A stretch of 64,000 nt of DNA from Fragilaria crotonensis (taxonomy: Eukaryota > Bacillariophyta > Fragilariophyceae > Fragilariales > Fragilariaceae). The DNA lies in the NCBI GenBank assembly GCA_022925895.1, contig JAKSYS010000066.1, positions 1-64,000 of the forward strand. Reading direction: 5' to 3'. The notes below the pieces were generated by a model. It saw nothing but the letters and a program-made list of their open reading frames with translations, did not search any database and was not told where the DNA came from. Positions 58,112 through 64,000 of the stretch are shown here, piece after piece; positions within the stretch are counted from its first letter, which is position 1, and each line of letters opens with the position of its first letter. Made by a program: the position numbers and the translations under genes.

Positions 58112-58913
58112 TGTTTGGATGATTGTTGTACTTGCAATGCTTCGACCTTATTTTGAATCCTTTGTGTACTGTAAACAGTAGCTGTGGAGATGGTGTTTAT
58201 GGTCGGCTGGTTGCTGTGTCGCTCAAACATGGGGTGACATCGGATTCATCATGGTAGCAACAAGTAACAAGGAATCAGACTTGAAATATCATGTGGACAG
58301 GAACGGTGACAGGTGAAGTACAGTACTCTAATACCGATACAAGGTTGTACTGTTGTAGTCCGAATGATATAAATAAGTAATCATATATGTATACACTGTA
58401 TTAGATGGAAAAAGCATGCGCTTTGTGTACAGTACTGTGTAATCGGTAATCGGAGATAATTGGTACGGAGTACGGAGTATGAACATACTGTTCACTACTG
58501 TACCGTTGCTGTTGTCGCCGTCGGTGGCACAAGCAGCACAACAACACAACAACACATCACGCATCACGCATCACGCATCACGCATCACGCATCACGCATC
58601 ACGCATCACGCATCACGCATCACGCATCACGCATCACGCATCACGCATCACGCATCACGCATCACGCATCATGCTATCACGCATCATCGCATCATTCATC
58701 ATACATCCTCCGTCCACACTACTACCGGGTAGTCGTATTATCATCATCAACATTTATCTTCTACTGTACAACCATTCGTTTCAACAATTACAACTGTACT
58801 CCAGGAAAGCAAGACTCCCGTGTTCATCTGACAACTGATCTACCATTCCAACTTCCCACTCTTTTCACACTACGATTCTTGCAGCGCTAAGCGATGTTTC
58901 CATCCGAGTATCA
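58112..58913. other. Intergenic region with heptamer array
   Basis: About 800 bases between divergent genes. It contains the CATCACG array (58555-58671) and AGTAC strings at 58320-58490. No gene; apparent reading frames here are produced by the array. Confidence 0.5.
58555..58671 (+). repeat. (CATCACG)n heptanucleotide array
   Basis: About 16.7 near-perfect copies of CATCACG, followed by a few degenerate CATCA units to about 58706. Because 7 is not a multiple of 3, all three frames read through as the same cyclic peptide (His-His-Ala-Ser-Arg-Ile-Thr), which makes false open frames. Confidence 0.95.
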
Positions 58914-60216
58914 TGGCAGAACGTAATCAATTGAACGAACAAAACGATTTCGAAGACGGCGACCGTCATCGTATAATGGGTGAACTGGAATGTGAATTGA
59001 ACCTGCCTCGTCAAGGTCGGTCGCTATGCCTTTGGTTGTGACCGATATGGATTTACCATCGGCCTCCATGCTCGCCGAAGCCGCCTCCGTGAACTCCCGA
59101 AAGGTGGCACTCGTGGATGGGATTCTGGCATGTGGACCGTTCGTGACACCGGATTCGTTGCGTCCCTATTTACAACAACAGCACGACGATGAGTTGTCAC
59201 CGACATCACGAATGATGTCTCCAGAATTAACGTGTGCCCTTGAAGGTTTGGTGACCGGATGTTTATCGCAATTGGAAAGCATTGCCTGTCGTGTGATGTG
59301 GATTCCCTCGACCGACCGAGATCCTTCGACACTGTGGTCGCATAATGGGAATAGCAATCCCTTCCTAGGCAATGCCCACTCATCCCATCGTCGAGGACTA
59401 GATGAACGGCTTGGCCTCGATGACGGAGAAAAACGATTGACACCCAATTCTCGCAACATTCATCGTCAATCGTTACCTCTTGCACCAGGATTGTCGTGCT
59501 GTGGGTTAGCCATTGGATCGGCAGAACGTCCCTTCGACCTATCCACGTATGCATCCTTATCACACATGGAGATGACTGCATCGGACGTGTTTGCAAGTAT
59601 GGCACAGGATGAGTACGTTGAGTATACACGAGTCGTTGTTTGATGTTGTTGTTTTTGACGCGTCTGTATGTTTGTGTTTGTCTTTGTTTTGAATTCATGT
59701 TCCTCTGATTGTTCCTCATCATTATTGTGTCTCTTTGTTTCGCGCAACATCAGAATTCTTCAAGAAGCCCTGCAAACCGTGTCAAACCTTTTGGATCTGT
59801 CAAGTAGCAGCATTGAAAACGGTGACAAAAGTAGAAACGTGACTCGTAACGACGACAATATTCGACTATCGAGTGTCCCTGCGATTATTGTTGCTACAAC
59901 GTGCCATGATACCACTTCCAATGGCATGTTCCTGCAATCCCATTACCATGAGATCCTGTTGTAAGAGGAACATCGGCTTCTCCTCCACGTATGTGCTCTG
60001 AGGAGGGATCCGATGGAGGAACCACGATTGGAAGGCAAGAAGACGCTCTATCCCGGATCATTGCGGGAACGAGGGGAATACTGTTTGGTACATTTGGAAG
60101 TGGTGCCCGAGGGTAGCAACGAAATTGAAGGAAAGGCGTCTACGTCGTCATTGTTCCGCTGGCAAGTGAGGTGTGGACTTTCGACGTGTTGGAGATATGG
60201 CGTACACAACCACTAG
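58914..60216 (+). CDS. Calcineurin-like phosphoesterase-fold protein
   Basis: Resembles a conserved protist protein with a metallophosphatase-like core. A first ATG at 58914 gives an acidic start (MAERNQLNEQNDFEDGD). The clear block begins near 59026: PLVVTDMDLPSASMLAEAAS, DGILACGPFVTPDSL, a helical LTCALEGLVTGCLSQLESI, then CRVMWIPSTDRDP and LTPNSRNIHRQSLPLAPGL. A GT-AG intron at about 59610-59753 joins ASMAQDE to ILQEALQTVSNLLDL in frame. The C-terminal block KTLYPGSLRERGEYCLVHLEV ends at 60216. Changes of frame near 59020 and 59950 are needed. Classical metal ligands are incomplete (no GNH motif), so it may be a non-catalytic relative, as DNA polymerase B subunits are. Confidence 0.55.
59610..59753 (+). 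other. Probable spliceosomal intron
   Basis: Donor GTACGTTG after GATGA, acceptor ending CATCAG, about 144 bases, T-rich (TTTGTTTTG, TTTGTTTCG). Removing it keeps the frame of the phosphoesterase-like gene and joins two coding-like helices. Confidence 0.55.
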
Positions 60217-60486
60217 TCTGTCGTAGCACAAATGAGAAACTTATCGGGGTATGTTTGGAACAGCCAAAACGGGACATTGCGAGCTTCTTTCTACAAGGGC
60301 CAAGGAAATGACAATAAGAATGTGTAAACTATAAATAACGACAGACATGCAAGGCTCCTGCTCTGCGTTTCACTTCAATTCTGGTTTTAGTTCCATCGAC
60401 ACATCAAGTCGAAATATACATCGAAATAGGTAGATAAGGGCGCCCTGATTGCCGCAGCCTGCAGTCCTCGTCACTGTGATGATCAC

Positions 60487-61168
60487 TTAGCAACCACAAG
60501 TATTGGAATCCTGAGCAGCGTTAGCGTCCGAAGTCGTCTCGTCAAGCCTGATCGTTCCAGTAGCTCCATTCGATGGCAAACCCTTGATTCCTTGCTTTCC
60601 TCCCGTCTTGGCTGACGCCAGCGCTCGATCGTGAACCAAACCCACCAGGGTCTCAAAGGACACAAGGACATTTTCTCCTGATTTGGCGCTTGTCTCCAGA
60701 TGCTGCATGCCATACTCCTGACAAAATGCTAGCGCCTTCTCCTTCGATACTTCTAGATGCTTCCAAATCACTTTGTTCCCCACCAACAACTTGGCAAGAT
60801 CCTCCGTAGAAGCATGATCCTGCAATTGCCATCCACCTGTCTCCCAGACTCTCAAAGGACTTGGCATTGGTAATATCGTAAACCAAAATGACGCCCTTTG
60901 CTTTTCGAAAGTACGTTGGCAACAAGACTCGGGCGAATCGTTCTTGACCGGCCGTGTCCCAAATTTGCGCCTTGACCTTGCCCTGTGGCGTGTCCAACAT
61001 TTGCGTGTCGAATTCAATGCCCATGGTGGCCGAAATGTCGTGATTCATGGGCCGATCAGGATTGGTAAGTCGGGCCACGAGCGACGTCTTGCCTACGCCG
61101 GAATCTCCCAACATGACAATTTTGTAGAGAGGCGGTTTGGTCGTTGTTGTGGTATTTCGGGATGACAT
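60487..61168 (-). CDS. Rab-family small GTPase
   Basis: Vesicle-traffic switch protein. Starts at ATG 61168. P-loop GDSGVGKTS (from about residue 21), switch I region with SATMGIEF, switch II WDTAGQERF, then LPTYFRKAKGVILVYDITN. Downstream parts are in other frames: the base-recognition NKxD box (GNK then SDLEASR), ALAFCQEYGMQHLETSAKSG with the ETSA box, and the C-terminus NTCGC, a Cys-x-Cys geranylgeranylation site typical of Rabs. At least three one-base frame changes lie between about 60860 and 60740. Gene order and the intact tail suggest a functional gene with base errors. The Rab subfamily cannot be fixed; the switch regions are closest in feel to Rab1/8/18 types. Confidence 0.88.
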
Positions 61169-61799
61169 GATGAATGGTATCGAGCGCGAGAATCGATAAG
61201 CTGGTGATCAGATGAGTGTCTGTAGTACTACTGGAGTATGATGAGAGAGATGGAAGGACGACGCACGCTTCGATGGAACTGTGCAACTTCAGAATTTGCT
61301 TGCAGTCGCACGTCTTATTCTCTCGAGCACCACCACTTGTCGGTTTGACTTTGACTGGTGTGGAATTGTTGCGTACTACCGCAGTAGTAAAATGCTCTTA
61401 GTGTCGTTCAACAAGACTGACTGTTGATTCCCGCATGAGAATCGCGGGCCGGGCTCACGGTAACCACGATAACGACTAAACGTGATCGTTGACTTTTCGA
61501 ATTTATACAGGTGATAGCACCGTTGCTGATTAGTTGATGTATGTGATACTTATACACTTCCTCAGTACTGTATGAATGGAATGCTGGCTGGTGAATGCAG
61601 GCTGGAGGATCTTTGGGAAAACCTGAACCCTGAAAGACTACCTTGTTACGCGCAGCGCAGGCGATTTGATCAGACAACCGTCAACCGTACTGTACTGACC
61701 TTGCATACGAACATGTTAAACATCCAGTATCGCCCTACATATTTTTCTATTATCCCTATCCCTAATTACTGACGCCCGAGTGCACAGTAAAACATTACA
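61169..61799. other. Intergenic, upstream of Rab gene
   Basis: About 630 bases holding the Rab promoter and the junction with the second LTR element, whose exact left edge is not visible. No gene. A short AGTACTACTGGAGTA string lies near 61223. Confidence 0.4.
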
Positions 61800-61969
61800 T
61801 CCGTGCTCCAGTAACCAGTGCGACACTGCACGACTGGAATCAAAACTCCCGTCGATTCAAATCATGTTCATCTCATCCCATGAGCATGAACACTCAAATT
61901 CAAACGAGGCTCAACGCCTCGTACGACAAAAACAACGTCGTCACACGAAACGACGTCTTCCCGAAACGA

Positions 61970-62002
61970 GGAGTGTTCCTTATTGTTCCAAAGGAACACT
62001 CC
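61970..62002 (+). repeat. Perfect 12-bp inverted repeat in the LTR-like region
   Basis: GGAGTGTTCCTT (61970-61981) and AAGGAACACTCC (61991-62002) are exact reverse complements around a 9-base loop. It could be a palindromic control site or form an RNA hairpin. Confidence 0.85.
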
Positions 62003-62613
62003 CTTCATTCAGACCTCTCATCAAGGTCGCCCTCTCCTTTTTCCCACAATTGTCAATTTTTCATATTTTTAGTGTCACTCACCTTTTTACTTACTGCACA
62101 TATTTTTCGCACGATGATGATGATCGACCATGACGCGTTTTTACCCGCCGTCGTCATGACATCATATACACCGTGCTGTATAAATATTAGTAGCCAGTAC
62201 GACGGTACTCACTACGACGACAATACAGCACAACACGGCGACCGGTACAACAGTACCTCTCGCACACAACTTCCTCTGCCCGTCGATAGTACGCGCACGT
62301 CTGAGTTTACCGTTACTGTACATAACGATAAACTAATAGACAGTGCCCACTATACGACACGCGATATTTATACTAGTCAGTCTCTCGCACATACGTGTAG
62401 CGATAGAACGACAGATAGTACATGTATCGTCATCTGTAGCGGTAGACAGCACTGCGTAGCTGTACCGTTTATAGATGTAACATGCAGTAGTCAGTGTCGT
62501 ACTAGACACTTACCTACTGGGGGCGTACCCCGTAACGGTTACGTCCTGGTTCTTAACCCGAACCCTATGCCGACCTGCGCGTCGCTAGGTTCCGTTAACC
62601 CGAACCATATCAT

Positions 62614-62625
62614 GGTTGCTCGCCA
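62614..62625 (+). other. Candidate primer-binding site, second element
   Basis: TGGTTGCTCGCC, identical to 589-600 and, like it, preceded by TCA. Confidence 0.55.
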
Positions 62626-64000
62626 GACCCCCGTCCTGGCCCATATCCTGACCGGTCGCCGGGTTCCCTCCCCGGAAACTCCGACCTGTCTCAATTTAAA
62701 TCTGGTGCCTAGCACCGATTTAAATTGCTCTAACCCTTGTTCTTTTCATTCCAGCCCTCACCCAATACCAGCAGTACATGTCCCTACTGCTGGGAGAAAG
62801 AAATTCTCATTCCTTGCGCTCACTTTTTTGCAAAACTGTTCTCACCCAACTAACACTTCATCCTCAACTTTGCAACACTCACCATGGCCAACCCAGCGCC
62901 CACCCGTTCGCCTCCAACCAAGGCCAACCCTCCCTCCGCCCATTGTGTGAAGCCTACGAAGCACATGGCGAACTACGTCGCCGCCGACGGCGATTTTGCA
63001 GCTCCTTTTGATGCACTCAAAATGCTGTTCTACCTTGCAACACTTCAAACATCTATGCTGCAACTTCTAACCACTTCACTAACACTTATCCTACAGCTGG
63101 AACTAACACCTTCACGCCCAAGAAGAGCACCAACAAGGCTCCAGGCGATTTTCAGCGCTCGCACGGCCCTGACTCCTGAGCAAGAGTCCGCCACGATCTC
63201 GCGTTTCCTTGCACTCGTCGAGCAAGAACGCGCCCAAGACACCAAGACCAGGGTTACCTACGCCTGCAAACCCTCCAACGAAGCAGGATCTACCGAAATG
63301 GGTCGCTCCCATTCTATTTCCAACGCAAACGGCGCCACCAACGACATCGAAGCCGCCGAACCCAAAACGACAATGACGACGACGCGCAATAACACTCCTC
63401 CCACCTCCCTCCCGCGCCAAGAAGACTCCCACTCGCCTCCTACGAAAGGCCTATCAAGAAACAACGTGTTAGATCTGATAATACCATCACAATCATCAAG
63501 AACAAGGACAACAATGAAGTCGCGAAATGCGACTCTTTCAAGATCCCGGCGTTCAACGCCGAAGACCTCTCCAACGACAAGAGGGGTACCATTCGAACCG
63601 TCTCCGAAAGTGCTTTCCAATGCACTTCTCCAATCCGCAATCCGACGATTACTCGTAGAGAAATCGTCGAAACCGCGAAGCCCATCAAGTTATTTCAAGA
63701 AAACGCACGTTTCACTACCGTGCTCCCGAAGACGCTCTCCCGAGAATTCTGACGACGCCATCCTCTCCGGCGACGAAAGAGCTCTCGAACAAGACCTCAC
63801 TGACCTTAATCCGCCAGAAATTGGCGGAGAACGAGACGAAACAGTGACGGCAGAAATGGATGACAACCATTCCAAAACGCAAATTCATGTATGGCGCCGA
63901 CAACGAGTATACACCCGCGACGCCAGAACATGTGGTTTTTCCTCCTGGTACTGTTTTTACGGCGGTCTCTACGACAGACGAACAGTTCTTCCGCGAGTAC

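Larger units (their letters stand above)
61800..64000 (+). mobile_element. Second LTR element, 5' part, runs off the window
   Basis: An LTR-like stretch with a TATA-like CTGTATAAATA (62175) ends in TCA at about 62613, directly followed by TGGTTGCTCGCC, the same 12-base primer-site candidate as in the first element. Downstream, from about 62883, is Pro/Ser/Thr/Arg-rich Gag-leader-like sequence, as in the first element's leader. The left boundary (near 61800) is a guess because the other LTR lies outside. Whether the element is whole cannot be told; the visible leader sequence appears broken in a few places. Ty1/copia affiliation is inferred from the shared primer site and leader style. Confidence 0.55.

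Noticed and set aside
58555-58671. Telomere-like or CRISPR array
   Set aside because: The unit is not a known telomere repeat and sits between genes; there are no spacers, so it is not CRISPR.
58460-58838. Protein with His-Ala-Ser-Arg-Ile-Thr repeats
   Set aside because: It is the translation of a 7-base microsatellite, which is open in all frames by its nature.
59026-60216. DNA polymerase alpha B subunit
   Set aside because: The CGPFVT and WIPSTDRDP blocks are similar in kind, but the LTPNSRNIH and PGSLRERGEY blocks point to a different conserved protist family.
62883-64000. Host gene encoding a Pro/Ser/Arg-rich protein
   Set aside because: Position just after the LTR-like end and primer site, and the similar style of the first element's leader, make it part of the second LTR element.

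Overview
The window looks like nuclear DNA of a photosynthetic stramenopile, most likely a diatom. Genes are compact and intron-poor on both strands. Ty1/copia LTR elements of the diatom type are present. Two proteins carry a signal peptide followed by Phe at the predicted cleavage point, the usual entry signal for a four-membrane plastid. The species cannot be named from the sequence alone.

Layout: 1-11.6 kb is a long, broken Ty1/copia element with both LTRs. 11.98-19.5 kb (minus) is a DOCK-family GTPase exchange factor and its probable first exon. 21.0-25.3 kb (plus) encodes the largest subunit of RNA polymerase III. 25.8-26.6 kb (minus) encodes an MPC1-like and an MPC2-like domain in one reading unit, apparently a fused mitochondrial pyruvate carrier; it is head-to-head with a mitochondrial-carrier-family gene at 27.3-28.4 kb. 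28.5-32.4 kb (minus) is a large, probably plastid-targeted PPR protein. 32.4-38.7 kb is AT-rich and gene-free, with dispersed and tandem repeats. 38.8-46.3 kb holds a plastid-type DUF3727-like protein, two unrecognised proteins and a carotenoid cleavage oxygenase. 47.0-53.7 kb is a tandem array of three S28 (Pro-X carboxypeptidase-like) peptidases. 54.9-61.2 kb holds small membrane proteins, an RsuA-type pseudouridine synthase, a phosphoesterase-like protein and a Rab GTPase. From about 61.8 kb to the end is the 5' part of a second LTR element.

Two patterns cut across the window. First, several conserved host genes switch frame by one base, often at homopolymers, while their protein sequence stays well conserved. 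The Pol III gene has roughly fourteen such switches, but the three S28 genes, the carrier, the DUF3727 protein and the pseudouridine synthase are open throughout. Uncorrected assembly errors are the simplest reading; a decaying Pol III copy is the alternative. Second, nearly every intergenic region is full of short GTACT/AGTAC palindromic strings that are rare inside genes.

Functionally, the host genes split into organelle supply (pyruvate carrier, carrier-family protein, PPR protein, DUF3727 protein, carotenoid oxygenase), signalling and membrane traffic (DOCK, Rab), RNA synthesis and modification (Pol III, pseudouridine synthase) and lumenal or secreted proteolysis (S28 array). I see no sign that they form one pathway.
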